A stretch of DNA of 64,000 nt from Ailurus styani (Eukaryota > Chordata > Mammalia > Carnivora > Ailuridae). Shown here piece by piece: positions 45,661 through 58,121 of the stretch. The position numbers and the translations under genes are program-made. Below the pieces are notes generated by a model. That model did no database searches. It was not told where the DNA came from and worked only from the letters and a program-made list of their open reading frames with translations. Position 1 is the first letter of the stretch; each line of letters opens with the position of its first letter. Location of the stretch: the NCBI GenBank assembly GCA_002007465.1, contig LNAC01000230.1, positions 934,447 through 998,446 on the forward strand, in the 5' to 3' direction.

Positions 45661-46613
45661 TTAGTTAATCTTCAATAAAGCAGGAAAGAATATCCAATGG
45701 GAAAAAGACAGTCTCGTCAACAAATGGTATTGGAAAAACTGGACAGCCGCATGCCAAAGAATAAAACTGAATAGCTTTCTCTTTACCATACACGAAAATA
45801 AATTCAAAACAGATTAGAAACCTATGTGTGAGATCTGAAACCATAAAAAAATCCTAGAAAAGACCACAGGCAGTAATTTCTCTGACATTGGCCATAACAA
45901 CATTTTTCTAGATATGTCTCCTGAGGGAAGGGTAATAAAAGTAAAAACAAACTATTGGGACTACATCAAAATAAAAAGCTTCTGCACAGCGAACGAAACA
46001 ATCAACAAATCTTAAAAAACAACCTACTGAATGGGAGAAGATACTTGCAAATGACCTATTTGATAAAGGGTTAGTGTCTGAAACATGTAAAGAATTGATA
46101 CATCTCAACACCCAAAAAACAAATAATCCAATTAAAAAATGAGCAGAAGACACAAACAGACACTTCTCCAAAGAATACATCCAGATGGCCAACAGACACA
46201 TGAAAAGATGCTCAACATCATTCATCATCAGAGAAATGCAAATCAAAACCATAATGAGATATCATCTCACACCTGTCAAAATGGCTATTATCAAAAAGAC
46301 AAGAAACAGCAAGTGTTGGTGTTGGTGATGATGCAGAGAAAAGGGAACCCTCGTGTGCTGTTGGTGGGAATGTTAATTGGTACAGCCACTATGGAAAACA
46401 GTATGGACATTCCTCAAAAAAAAAAAAAACTAAAAATAGAACTACTATGTGATCCAGTAATTCCGCTTCTGGGTTTTATCTAAAAGAAAAAAACCCACTA
46501 ATTTGACAAGGTATGTGCACCCCTATGTTAACTGCCACAATAATAGCCAAGATGGAAACAGCCAAAGTGTCCATTAATGGATGAATAAAGAAAGAAGATG
46601 TGGTACATACATA

Positions 46614-46647
46614 AACACACACACACACACACACACACATACACACA
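46614..46647 (+). repeat. (AC)n microsatellite in the L1 3' end
   Basis: About 13 AC units, one AT interruption, then more AC. It lies where L1 copies commonly carry 'tatatatac' wording. Confidence 0.95.
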
Positions 46648-47034
46648 ATGGAATACTACTCAGGCACAATAAAAATACAATGAAATCTTACCATTTGTGA
46701 CAACATCGATGGACCCTGAAGGTATGATGCTAAGTGAAGTAAGTTAGACAGAGAAAGACCAATACCATATGATTTCACTTATACGTGGAATCTGAAAAAC
46801 TAAACAAAGGAGCAGCTAAACAAAACTCACAGCTGCAGAGAACAGATTGGTGGTTAGCAGAGGGGAAGGGGGTTAAGGAATGGGGGAAGAAGGGGTCAAG
46901 ACATACAAAATTCTATTCACTAAATAAATAAGTCATGGGGATGTAAGGTACAGCACGGTGAGTACAGTTAAGAGTATCATATTGCACATTATGTAACTTT
47001 ATAGTAGGGCCCTCTAGGACTCACGATGATTATA

Positions 47035-47435
47035 AGAGCTGCCATTGACTGAGGTTCTACAATGCCTCATATGCCAAGCATCACGCTGGTGCTTTATTTT
47101 TTTTTTTTTAAGATTTTATTTATTCATTTGACACAGAGAGAGAGATTACAAGTAGGCAGAGAGGCAGGCAGAGAGAGAGGAGAGAGGAGGAAGCAGGCTC
47201 CCCGCTGAGCAGAGAGCCCGATGTGGGCCTCGATCCCAGGACCCTGGGATCATGACCTGAGCCGAAGGCAGTGGCTTTAACCCACTGAGCCACCCAGGCG
47301 CCCACGCTGGTGCTTTAGAGTTGGGTCTCCTTTCATTCCCAATACAAGCCTTCAAGGTAGGCATTATGCCTATTTTAAGATGATGACATTGAGACTCAGA
47401 GAAATTAAATGACTTAGTATTTCATCTCCCTAATT
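47035..47435 (-). mobile_element. MIR-type element split by a SINE
   Basis: The part before the SINE (to 47096) and the part after it (from 47318, including 'cttcaaggtaggcattatg' and 'gagactcagagaaatt') together read as one reverse-oriented MIR. The SINE at 47097 divides it. Confidence 0.6.
47097..47302 (-). mobile_element. Young mustelid-type Can-SINE
   Basis: The perfect 15-base duplication cacgctggtgcttta lies at 47082 and 47303. The head complement reads 'gcagtggctttaacccac', one base different from its siblings. Confidence 0.97.
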
Positions 47436-47454
47436 GCTTAAGGAGCCCAGATAT

Positions 47455-47570
47455 TAAGTTTCATGAGAAGTCATGTCTGTTTTGTTCACCAGCATATCCC
47501 CAGTGCCTAATACAGTACCTGCAAAATAGTAGGCATGCCATAAAGATTTGCTTACTCACTGATGTGATGG
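47455..47570 (+). mobile_element. L2 3'-end fragment
   Basis: The wording 'tgtctgttttgttcaccagc', 'tatccccagtgcctaatac' and 'agtaggcatgccataaag' follows the conserved L2 3' end. Confidence 0.65.
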
Positions 47571-49721
47571 AGTGACACTGTGAACAAATGGCTATATCAA
47601 TGCACAAAATCCAACAGGGCTGAGGGATTGGAGAAGAGATAATGTACTGAGTATAACAACTGAGTTTTTAAAATAATAAAAATGATAAGCCAATTACTAT
47701 CTGGAAATATGTGAAGTTGTTGGACTGGCTTCAACTCTCCAAGCACTGCGGAACAACACGGCCCATATCTTGAGACCCATACCCGTTGCCAAATAGAACT
47801 CTTTTGAAACAGCTTAAAGTGACTTTTACTGTCCTTCACTTATGGAAAGAAGCATATTCTGAAATAAAGCATTTCCTTTGCATTCCAGGTAACTGTATGT
47901 GGTGCCCTGATTTGGTCAATGCTCTCCTTATTGCTAATTATAATCCTCACAGAACCTTGGAAACAACCATCAAAGACAGGCCATTATTAGAGTTCTCGTG
48001 TAAATTTACACTTGACATATGTGGAAATTATGCATCGGAAATAGAACCTTCACCTCCTTAGACCAAACCCATCTAATAATTAAACCTGAATCAGTACCCA
48101 TTCCTAGAAGAACGTACTTAGTTGCCTTACTTAGGTAATACGTTGCTATTGATCATACCTTAGGATCTTGAAAGTGAAACGCACATAACACGTGAATAAT
48201 CACTGGGCTGAAAACACCATACACATCACATGGGATTAAATTTATCACATTTCCTTAAGGTTTTTAAAAATTAATCACATTTTTTGAAAAGTCCTGTTTT
48301 TCCCCAATAAAGACCAAATCAAATGCTACTGCCAACAAAGAGGTTTCCTGAGACACAATTACTATTAGTAAACTAATATTACTCCAGGAAAGTAGCCACA
48401 GTCCTACTGGTAGCCAGGCAAAAAGATGTAATGACATTAAACAAAGCTATTGTGGGAAACTCATTATAAAAGAAAAACGATATCCCCAAAATAAACACTC
48501 AAGCTGCGTCAAATCAGATACCAAATTATTTGGAAATGAAATTATCTTTGAGAGGATATTTACTATAAGCAGTCAAGATTTAAACAAATAAAATTATAGG
48601 AGAAAAAAGACCCAATTTTCTCCTGAGGCTTTATCATGGTTAAACAGGCTATCTCCTGCAGCTGGAGAAGGCAAGGCGCTAACTCCGGGAGTTGCTCTCA
48701 GGACAGAGGACTAAAGGATATAGACACAAGAAGGCTGATGCTGTGTATTGAGAGGAAATCTTAAGTAATACTTAAAAGACGGAATAAAAGCTGATTGTGA
48801 GCTGGGTACTCAAGGTAGAAATAAAACAGCCACTTTGGGCTAAACAAATCCAACCCAAGGAAAAAAAAAAAGAATGATCTAGGCCATATTTGCCTACTGG
48901 GTATGTCTACCCCAAAATGTGAAAACTTCATGCTCAAGTCCCAGATGGAGAAGTGAATTGGTGGAGGCCCTACCCAGCCAGTAAAAGGCAGATCTAGCCA
49001 AGAATAGGAAGTTCCATTAAAACAGGGACTTTGGACTCTTTTGCTCACTAGAACTAAGGCTGAAACACAGGGCATGCTCAAAAAAATTATCTGTTGAAGG
49101 AAGAGGGGGAAGGGAAGGAAGAAGGAAGCATCAATTCAGTAGAATTCAGAAAGAATCCTGAGATATCCTGCTCAAAATTGCAGGAGCGTACCTGATGTGG
49201 TACCTGGTTCCAGAAGTCTGCAGTCCATTTGGGGGTAAATAAGATGTACACAAGAAAGGTGGGACTGAACTACAAATGTTACAATGCTGAGAGCCAAAGG
49301 ATTGGTGTGGATGTCAGCCCTACTGGGAGGCTGATGAACTCCTATGGTCAAGGAATTCTTGAGCGCAAAACCAGAAGCTCTAGGAGCCACTCAAGACACT
49401 AATCTGACTGGAGTTCCAAGCGCATTGACTACCTAAGGCAACAGGACCTCTTCATGGTTCCCCAAGTGCACTCAGTTGGCATTATTTCCTGCTGGCCTCC
49501 CAAAGTACTAGGTAGTGGGCAGGGAGTGGGGGGTTGATCACCTCTGAAAAGAGGAGAGAAGACACATTCTCAGAAATGAGAATTCACTGGACCCAGCACT
49601 GTACATGATGGTACACATCCAGGTCAGGGAAGTTGGGGGGTCTTAATGTGGACATTTGTTGCATAGGTAGGATGAGAAGATGAAGGTGGCCATGGACGAG
49701 TTAAGAAAAATTGTTGGGTGG
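47571..49721. other. Unique non-coding stretch
   Basis: AT-rich to about 48600, then mixed. A poly-A run lies near 48859 and a GA-rich tract near 49098-49128. No exon or large repeat is identified. Confidence 0.5.
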
Positions 49722-49922
49722 GGCGCCTGGGTGGCTCAGTGGGTTAAAGCCTCTGCTTTCGGCTCAGGTCATGATCTCAGGGTCCTGGGATCGAGGCCCG
49801 CATCGGGCTCCCTGCTCAGCGGGGAGCCTGCTTCCCCCTCTCTCTCTCTGCCTCCCTCTCTGCCTCCTTGTGATCTCTCTCCCTCTGTGAAATGAATAAA
49901 TAAAATCTTTAAAAAAAAAGAA
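49722..49922 (+). mobile_element. Young mustelid-type Can-SINE
   Basis: A full-length copy with the 'gtgggttaaagcctctgc' head. The perfect 19-base duplication aagaaaaattgttgggtgg at 49703 and 49923 is the longest in the window. Confidence 0.97.
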
Positions 49923-49941
49923 AAGAAAAATTGTTGGGTGG

Positions 49942-51640
49942 TGCAGCAGAATCAAAGCCCAGCTGAGAAATGTGGAGATGATGGAGAGAAAGCAAACACT
50001 TCCTCTAGCGCACAAGCTGAGCCCTTCTCCCCCTTGTTCTGTAACAACAATTTGGAGAGAAGCCACTACACCCGCTCCCCCACCAGGGATGTCTGGGGCT
50101 GCCCCTAGCACAGATGGTGCCTTTATGTAGAAGACTGAAAGACGCCCTCTCCAGGCACCCCTTCCTCCAGGATGATATGGCCCTCTTGCAAAGCACGGGG
50201 CTTGGTGAGCGAAGCACGGGCTCCATTTTAGCTCCCATGCCTTTCCTCAGCCAGGCGCCTTTATACAACGCCCAATTGCACACCCCGAATTGCCGACCCT
50301 GGAAATCGCCCATTCTGTCTCTGACCTGCCGTATTAGAAGGCACTTCCTTTTACAGAGTCTTAACCCACCTCCCACTGGGATGTGTTGGGTTCTTTCCAG
50401 CTAGGTGGGAAACATCCATCGAAGTCTCTTTCCCTTGGATGGCCTTTCAGACACAGACACTGCTTTTGTGCCCCTCCTCCATCAAGCCAAGGCAGGGAGC
50501 GATCTCCCTGGAAAGGAACCCAAATGGCCCCAAAGCCGCAGCACAACCACAGAGTCGCTGAAAGCAGGCTTACAGCAGAGCTATCATAAAGGGACTGGAA
50601 ATACCCGGAAGAACTCTCTACAGACAAGGATCACGACCAATTTATCAACACTCTAAATGAAGCAGTCAAAACATGAAACGTGGGGGAAAGGAGAAGTCGC
50701 CGAATATGCAAATACATGCACTTGAAAGAGCCCCAGAGTCTGAACAACAAGGAAATGGGGAAGATCAGAAAGCAAGACTGAGAGGGAAGAAGGGGAGAGT
50801 GTAGCGAAATGATAAAGCATTCCAGAATGATAAAGGGTGGGGACTAGCACTGCTTAGGAAAAGAAGGTAAAAAAAAAAAAAAAGGCAGGTGGGGAGGAAG
50901 AGGAAAGGGGGAAGGAAGGAAAGAAAGGAGTGGGGGAGAGAAACAGCTTATACCCAGATGCACGTCTGTTGTCTGGGTTGGGTGCTAGAGTTCAACAACG
51001 ACCGTGACTCCAGAGAAATCAAACCCAACGCCTTCTTACTAATTCTGCATTTATCATATTCATTGAAACAGTAGCTCCGTCTGAGGGAGGCATCTGTGTG
51101 TGTGCGGAAGGGGGTGGGTAGTTTCCTGATTTATTTTTTTCCCTAAGGGAAGTCCACATAGAATGTAGTCTGCAAAATCTGGCCTGAATGATGTTCTTCT
51201 TGGTCATGGGCCTATCTGAGAGCATATGAGAGGCATATGGTCAGTCCGTAGTTGATTTGGTTTAGAGTGCTTCAGCTGGGCTTTTCCCAAGTCTACTGCA
51301 TTTGGATTTTCTTCTGGTATTTCGTGTTCATAATATGCCATTTAATTTGCCACAGCACATTTAACCAGATGGCCCCCTTTCATTTCCACTACCTCCGCCG
51401 AATCTGCAGAGTCTTTATACATCCTTTCTCCTGCCAGTCATCACAGAATAAATCTCTTCACCTAAAGCAGCACTTCCTTTTACTGACTCGGTTCCACAGA
51501 AGGCTGGATAGTCTTGACAGCTCACAATTCATCTAAATAGGGAGAAGGTCTCTGAGGGCCAAGGGAGAAATCCAACAAGCAATGATGCCCAGTGACAGAG
51601 TTCATTTCTGCGACAGCCTGTTCGGGTTTTCATTTCTATT
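49942..51640. other. Unique non-coding stretch
   Basis: Open frames up to 123 codons overlap on both strands at about 50000-50650 with no splice support. A poly-A run near 50869 is followed by a GA-rich tract to about 50945. Nothing else is identified. Confidence 0.45.
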
Positions 51641-51829
51641 TCTTTATTACAAAATAGGATATAGGTAGATAAAAATAAAAATAAATCACCAATAAGCCCA
51701 CGATCCTAACATACCAACCATTTTCACTTTCTGTAGCTCCCTTGCTAGAGGTCCACATGCGTGATCCTTGAACTTGGTCGAAATATTACAGCCCAGAAAG
51801 AAAGGCACATCCTACTGTTTTCCATTTGT

Positions 51830-53240
51830 CATTATGAAGATTTCCCACGTTGCTACACAGTGGGCATAATGATTATTTTAACAGATGTATAATATTCCAA
51901 GGAGTATGTGTAGCCCCCTAAATGACTGGGTATTTTCTACTGCTTCCCTTTCTTTCCTTATTAGGGCTGACGCTATAAATGTAAATATTCACATATTCAA
52001 TCTATAGACTTCCCCCCCCACTTTAAAGATATGGTGGTAGAAGGTGGTAAATTTCATCAACTTTCCTTTCTAAATCAGAGGAATTTTAGCTGCCATAAGC
52101 AACATATGAAAAACCAGGTGTACCACCTCTCTCCAACGCACAGAAATATCGTTTTTCTTAAATTTTGGTAACGTAAAGGGTATGAGATGCTGTCTCATCA
52201 TCATCTATGTTGTACCTCTTTAAAAAGCCCCATTTCCACTGCTCCCTATAGTTCATTCGGTAATTGTATCCCCTGACCTGTGAATTGTCTGTCCAAGTTC
52301 TTTTCCATTAACTTACCTGGGTGTCTTAAGACAAATATTCCCCAAATCTGTTTTCCTTTTTATTCTAAGTATTTTTTTCATTGTTCACAAGTCTTTAGTT
52401 CTTTTTCTAAAGTTTCTTTATTTATTTTAGTAATCTCTACCCACAGCATGGGGCTCGAACTCACGACCCCGAGAGTCACATGCTCCACTGACTGAGCCAG
52501 CCAGGCACCTCCATAAGTCTTTATTTCTTAGGCAGCCAAAATCTATATATTTTTTTGCTTCATGATTTCTTCAGTTCAGAACTCGCCACATAACAGATGG
52601 TTTCTCAAATGAATTTTCCACTGTTTTTTTTCTGTGATTTGATTTTTAAAATAAGTTTATTCTTTAATAATTGAATCATATGCCATTTGAAATAGATTTT
52701 CATATAATATATCAGGTTAGGGGCTTATGTATATTTATTTGGTAGCCAGTTTTCCCCAAGCCATCAGTTAAATAGCGCTTCCGTTCCTTATTTTTTGGTG
52801 ACGTCCAGTTCATCACATATTCAGTTCATATATATGAATATAAATAGAACACACAAACATCTATTTCCCCATATTTTTTTCAGCTTTATTGAGGTCGAAT
52901 TGACAAATAAAACTGTAAGATATTTAAAGTGTATATCATGATCTGATATACATATACAATATGAAACTGTCCCTCCCTGTCTAGTTAATTAACACATCCA
53001 TCATCTCACAGATTTCTCTCTCTCTCATTTTGGGGGGGGGTGAGAATATTTAAATTCTATTCACTTAGCAAATTTCAATTTTACAATACAATGTTATCTC
53101 TTTTCATATCTTTATACTGTTTTTTCTGTTCCATTAACCACAGTATTTGGGGACCAAGGTCATGCTGTTTTAATGCCTATTGTCCTTTACTGTGTATTTA
53201 TCAGCTTTCTTCCTTTGTATGGTTAATTACAAGGGTCCTG
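51830..53240 (-). mobile_element. Old LINE-1 fragments, poorly preserved
   Basis: Plus-strand words such as 'gatgtataatattccaagg', 'ctttattgaggtcgaattga' with 'gttaattaacacatccatca' (about 52880-53000), and 'ctgttccattaaccacag' (about 53127) match the reverse complement of old L1 sequence. The fragments are separated and the edges are guesses. A SINE interrupts at 52402. Confidence 0.5.
52402..52512 (-). mobile_element. Old short tRNA-type Can-SINE
   Basis: Plus-strand 'agcatggggctcgaactc' and 'ctgagccagccaggcac' are the reverse complement of the head. A diverged duplication, acaagtctttagttctt at 52387 and ataagtctttatttctt at 52513, flanks it. Confidence 0.87.
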
Positions 53241-53284
53241 GAGGCATTTTCTCACCAATCTAAGAAATGGTCATAGAACAGTGA

Positions 53285-53397
53285 GAGAAGGACACTGGCT
53301 TCAGAATCAAATCCGCACTCTGCCATTTGCTAGCTCCATGACCTTGAGAAAATTATTTAGCCTCTTTGATCCATAGCCTCCTTATACCTCATAGCCA
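53285..53397 (+). mobile_element. MIR-type ancient SINE fragment
   Basis: The words 'ctggcttcagaatcaaatc', 'actctgccatttgctagct' and 'tgaccttgagaaaattattt' follow the MIR core closely. Confidence 0.75.
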
Positions 53398-53605
53398 CAT
53401 CATCCAATACTGTAGCTACTGGCCATATTGCCTATTTACATCTTAACTTATCACAATCAAAGCTGATGAATCAAATCATCCACTCCTTGGTTGCACTAAA
53501 AACATTTCAAGGGCTCAATATTCACATGGGCTAGTGGCTGCTGGAGTTAAATAGTGCTGGTATTATAGGCCGTTTCCATCACCTTGGAAATTTCTACTGG
53601 ACAGA
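53398..53605 (-). mobile_element. hAT-type non-autonomous DNA transposon
   Basis: Its interior is related to the element at 10408-10889 but runs the other way: 'atttcaagggctcaatattc' here is the complement-side equivalent of 'gcacttgaaatg' there. The ends 'ccaatactgtagc' and 'tctactggacag' fit the same family. Confidence 0.65.
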
Positions 53606-54645
53606 TGTGCATAGGGTTGACATGATGACTAAAGAAGATCCTTCATGGGAAGCACTTCGCACACAACCCAGTGCACCATAAACACTTGACGGTAACTAAA
53701 GCTGTACTAGTAAAAAAGTGAGATACAACTGTTTTCAAATAAATATTAAAGTGCCTACTACCTAGTAAAATGGAAAGGGTCTTCATCAAGAAGTTATATC
53801 CACCCCTCAAAGCAAGAGACCACTTATAAATCAGTGGCTGAGAAAGCAGAAGAAATTGATCAGGCTCATCAAGGTGGACAGACACGGCCTCAGTCCTGAA
53901 TTACAATTCTGAAGGCGCTCAGAGTCTTTGGGATTGAGATTTGGCACCTCAGCAAGATGATCTCTACTGGAAAAGGGAGAATACATGTGGAAATATTTCA
54001 ACGCTGCTCTCCCTGGAGCATTCAAGAGTCTAGAATTTGGTGTCCTGAGTGGAATGCCCCGCTAAAGGGTATAACTTAAGGGTCCGAGCAACCAGTGCCA
54101 GTTGTCAATATAATTAGTAAGTGGATGAAATGATACTTGATAATTACAGATCAGTGTCTGATATACATTTGGTTAAAATCATTCCTCCAAAATCGGATAA
54201 GCTCTCAGTGAACCTGACATTCCTTAAGTTATCAGCAGTGTAAAGATGCCCGCCTTGCCAACAAATGGGTTTAAGCCCCAGCCACTATCTTCTCTTGCCC
54301 CCCAACACCTGTCTAGCCATCACGTCTCCCGACGATTGGTTGGCACATGGTTAAGATATGAACACATGCCAGTATTATTCTGGGCACAAAATCTGCAACT
54401 CGTGCGTGGAGGTGGAAGAGACCCTCAAGCCCACATCAGTCGTCCTTTATCGGTGCGGAGAACTGAGAGTTGGTCATAGTTTGACTCAAGGAAAATCAGT
54501 TTATCTCCAGGACATACTTACTTTATAACTGGAAGTTTCTGCCTCTTAATTTCCTTCGCCTCTTTCATCCATCCCCTTGGGCAACCACTCTATTGAAGAG
54601 TCCGTTTGTTTTTGTGGTTGTTGTTTGGTTGTTTTTCTTTTTTTA
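53606..54645. other. Unique non-coding stretch
   Basis: Nothing identified. A GT-rich low-complexity patch lies near 54605-54645. Confidence 0.5.
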
Positions 54646-54840
54646 ATGTACTGCACAGGGAATATCTTTGATAATATTGTAGAAACGTTGTATGGTGACA
54701 GACAGAGACCCCACTTATGGTGAGCACTGTGTCACATATGGGATTGTCAAATCACTGTGTCAGTACACCTGAAACTAATATAACACTGATGTCAACGATA
54801 CTTTAATAATGAAAAACTAAAACAAAGAGAAAATAAATCA
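54646..54840 (+). mobile_element. LINE-1 3' end fragment
   Basis: About 190 bases of L1 3' untranslated region with 'gtacacctgaaactaatata' and a final A-rich segment. It is the same part of L1 as at 18380-18580. Confidence 0.8.
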
Positions 54841-54959
54841 GTTCAAAATCCCATTGAGATAAGGTCCTTGTACCAGATTGTAAAAGTCAGCCTTTCAACT
54901 AAATTTCCATTTGCTTCAACCAATTTCTGTGAGTAAGTAGGTTGTCTTCTATGAGCTTT

Positions 54960-55110
54960 TTTAAACCTTAGGATGTTAAAGCTGGTGAGAGATCCAGTGG
55001 AGACTGAGACCCCTCGTCTTACAGATCAGGACAACAAGTAGGAGGAGAGGGGAAGTGACTTACCCAAGGTCATAGCTAATTAAGGGCAGAGTCACTAGAA
55101 CCCACGCACA
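54960..55110 (-). mobile_element. MIR-type ancient SINE fragment
   Basis: Plus-strand 'ggggaagtgacttacccaa' and 'ggtcatagctaattaaggg' match the reverse complement of the MIR core. Confidence 0.55.
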
Positions 55111-55285
55111 CTCATTCCCAGTGGGGCACTCCTGAAACAAACCAGGTGCATCAGGAGTATTTTGCACACATACTAACAAGTCTTGTCATTTAACAGAATC
55201 CCTCAATATGATCATAAAAACTCTGTTGGTTTGCTTATTATTTAATAAAGTTAATGTTCACTACCCAAAACATTCACTGAGAAGG

Positions 55286-55641
55286 TGCTATAGACTGAAT
55301 GTTGGAGTGTTCCCCCCCCCGCCCCCGCCAAATTCCAAAGCTGGTCTCCTAATCCCCCAAGTGATGGTATTTGGCAATAGGGGATTTGATAGGTGATTTG
55401 GTTATGAATGAGATTAGCATCCAGATAAAAGGGACCGCAGAGAGCTCCCACACCCCTTCTGCCAGGTGGGGAGAGAAGACAGCTGTCCAGGAATCAGAAA
55501 GCAAGTTCTCACCCGGCACCTCATGTGACTTGATTTCACACTCTCCAGTTTCCAGAACTGTGAGAAATAAGTATCTGTTGTTTATCAGCGCACCCCCATC
55601 CCAGGTCTATAGTGTTCTGTTACAGCAGGCCCGAACGGACC
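55286..55641 (+). mobile_element. Solo LTR, MLT1-type (ERVL-MaLR)
   Basis: It starts 'tgctatagactgaatgttgg'. A C-rich run and then 'ccccaagtgatggtatttgg', 'gataaaagggaccgcagag' and 'tttccagaactgtgagaaa' follow MLT1 order. It has the same orientation as the LTR at 39605 but is diverged from it. No viral coding region is adjacent. Confidence 0.82.
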
Positions 55642-57909
55642 CGGGCGCAGGCTGACTCCCTGTCCTTCCAGGATACTAAGAAACCGCCCGGATTGTTGTG
55701 TTTTTGAAAGTAGGAAAAAAGAAAAAATCAATGTGAGATCGTTCCAGAATTATATTACACAAAGAGGCTTTACGACAAGATATTTTAAACAACAACAACA
55801 ACAAAGATGGCCATGAACCAATCGATAAAATGCTCTCTTTCCGGACAGGCTGATCAAAGCTCAGCAGAGTCCTCAGGAGCAAAAGCGATGCCCCGCTGAG
55901 TCCCTCGGCTGAGTCATGTGAACGTCGAGCCACCTTCCCACTGCACTCATCAACTCCGGCATCGCTCAAACTGCATTAGAGCCAATTAAACATTTCGGGA
56001 ATAAAAAAATAGAAATAAAGGGGGAAAGCTTTGGCAGCAGCAAGCACTGAGACATGTAACACAGAAATTTTGCGGCTGGTACACGGTGACAAGTCGCGGT
56101 AAGATACCAATTATTCTGCTTTGCTGTCTTGCCCCTGTCGCCACACTGCAGGATCAGGGTGGGCATGCTCCGGGTCCGGCTTTCTGCTGTGTTGGTGACA
56201 AAAGCTCTCTGCTCTCTTCCTCTCCCCGCTCATCCTCTTACATTTCTCCCAGGGAAGCCAGGAGACAGTTACTCCAGGAGTCACAATGAGAGGTCCTGGG
56301 TCCTCATTCGCGCGTGCAAATATTCTGTGATTCCAGACTTTGCGTTCCCGACAATGTCCCCTGGCCATCAGACCTGTGGTGATGGGAAGATACCCAAACG
56401 CTTCATAAATGGAAGCCTCGGTGGCAAACTTCATATTTGCCTCATGCCTCTGTCTGAAACATCCACTCACACTTACGCGAACGATAGGCCCGGCATCCAC
56501 GTAATTTCAAGATGCATTTGTTGAACGCACAGGGAAGTGAGGGAGTGAATGAATAAATGGCTTTCATGACCAGAGCAGCCGTCAGTGAAACAAACATATG
56601 AACTGGTTAAGAACCGAAGTAGCCAGGTACTTAATGATCAAGGACAAGAATTTGGTTCAGGACTCGAAGCAAACAGACCTGGATCTGGGGTGAAATTGTG
56701 AGAAGTCCCCAGTTCAGGATCCCTGCAAGACGAATCCATGGTGACTAACATAGCATAATAAAAAAAAAGAAATAAAATTTTGAAAAAAAGACAAATCCAA
56801 AGCTTCACTGTCCTAACAGCAGACAAACTGCCCAGTGATGAGACATTGTCTTGATGCACCTGACCGCCTTCTAAGGCTGCCTCCTACTCCCCTCCTACTC
56901 CTAGCCCTGCACCACAAGTTTCCCCTCCAGCAGCCAGAGGCTTTGTGCGCACCTCTCTGCCACATTTATCAATAACCTTGAAGCTACAGAGCTGCCCTAG
57001 ATCCAAGAGGGCACTGGCCCAGCATTCTTGCCCCAGCCTTGGGGATTCTCTGCGTTTACTTTGAGACAAACAAGTGATCCATAAAACTTGGCAAGAAGAA
57101 TTTCTCCTAGAGCTGCCCCGGCAAAAAGGAAGGATTTGAAGCAATAAACAGAACCATCAATGCAACTTTATTTAAAATTGAAATACTCTCCTTAGAGCAC
57201 AAGAGAAGCCAAAGCGACGGGCCGTGGTAAAACCCTCTACACCAGCAGCCCAGGATGCCGGATGCCGGCAGGACTCAGAGGCGCTGATGGGAGCCGGCTC
57301 AAGGCCCAGGTCCAACCCTGCTCCCTACTGCTACCAAAGAGAAGACAATGCTCCCTTCAGGAGTCCTCGGAACCCCACCTGTGCTGCCACCCCCTCCAAC
57401 TATGTGAGAATGGAAAACCCAAATCCCAGCCCAGTCTTGAGCCAGCACAATATCCGGGCCAAGGTCACTGCCAAAGGCCTCCCTGGACTTGGCTGCCTGA
57501 TCCACCAAGTGGGAGAGGCTCTCCCGCACACACACCCCTTCCAGACGGGAAACGCGAGGCAGAATGTGGACAGCAGACCGTCTCGGGGTGCTCTTCGTCT
57601 GGGCCTCTGCTACCTCAGAGAGGGCCAGGGACCGCAAAGGAGGAGTCCCAGGGTCGAAGGAAATGGGATCCACTTCCTAGAGACAAGAAGGCAGTTGGCT
57701 ATATCTACCAAGAAGCCTGACTCACTAGCAGAGCAATGAAACTGCTGGGGGTGCCAAAGCCAGGGGCAGGGAACAGGTAGCCGCGGTAGGAGGAATATGG
57801 TCCCCGCTGGTGGCACACATGGTCAGCTTGTCCGTAATAGCAGAACTACCGAATTGCTCACCTGTTCCTGGGAGAAGCAGAAAGCAGGGGAGAAGTTACC
57901 CTGATTTTA
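55642..57909. other. Unique non-coding stretch, GC-richer towards the end
   Basis: A short CAA repeat lies at about 55790-55806. Open frames of 171, 152 and 124 codons pile up at 57224-57739 on both strands, a pattern typical of stop-poor GC-rich DNA and not of a gene. No exon is called. Confidence 0.45.
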
Positions 57910-58106
57910 TTTTTTTTTTAAGATTTTATTTGTTTGTCAGAGAGAGAGGGAGAGAGCACAAGCTGGCAGAGTAGCAGGCAGAGGCACAGAGAGAAGCAGG
58001 TTCCCCGCTGAGCAAGGAGCCTGATGTGGGACTCGATCCCAGGACCCTGGGATCATGACCTGAGCCGAAGGCAGATGCTTAACCAACTGAGTCACCCAGG
58101 CGTCCC
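57910..58106 (-). mobile_element. Can-SINE
   Basis: A reverse-orientation element with the head complement 'gcagatgcttaaccaactga', which marks an older subfamily. The diverged duplication taccctgatttta at 57897 and tacattgatttta at 58107 flanks it. Confidence 0.94.
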
Positions 58107-58121
58107 TACATTGATTTTAAA

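Larger units (their letters stand above)
40688..46994 (+). mobile_element. Long decayed LINE-1 (older mammalian L1M-type)
   Basis: About 6.3 kb in total including inserted SINEs. The order is a 5' region from 'gacagttcaagatggcag', an ORF1-like region to about 43220, ORF2 with endonuclease and reverse-transcriptase parts, and a 3' untranslated region ending near 'attatgtaactttatag'. Frames are broken by many stops and indels. About 1.3 kb of ORF2 seems to be missing at about 44935-44955, where a pre-finger segment joins directly to a segment just before the active-site motif. Four SINEs and an AC microsatellite have been added. It cannot transpose. Confidence 0.9.

Noticed and set aside
39605..55641. 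A single provirus bounded by the two MLT1-type LTRs
   Set aside because: They lie 16 kb apart, are clearly diverged from each other, and enclose a LINE-1 and unique DNA with no retroviral internal region. They are independent solo LTRs.
57224..57739. Stacked open frames of 171, 152 and 124 codons
   Set aside because: Three frames on two strands overlap. None resembles a known protein, and there are no splice sites of note.
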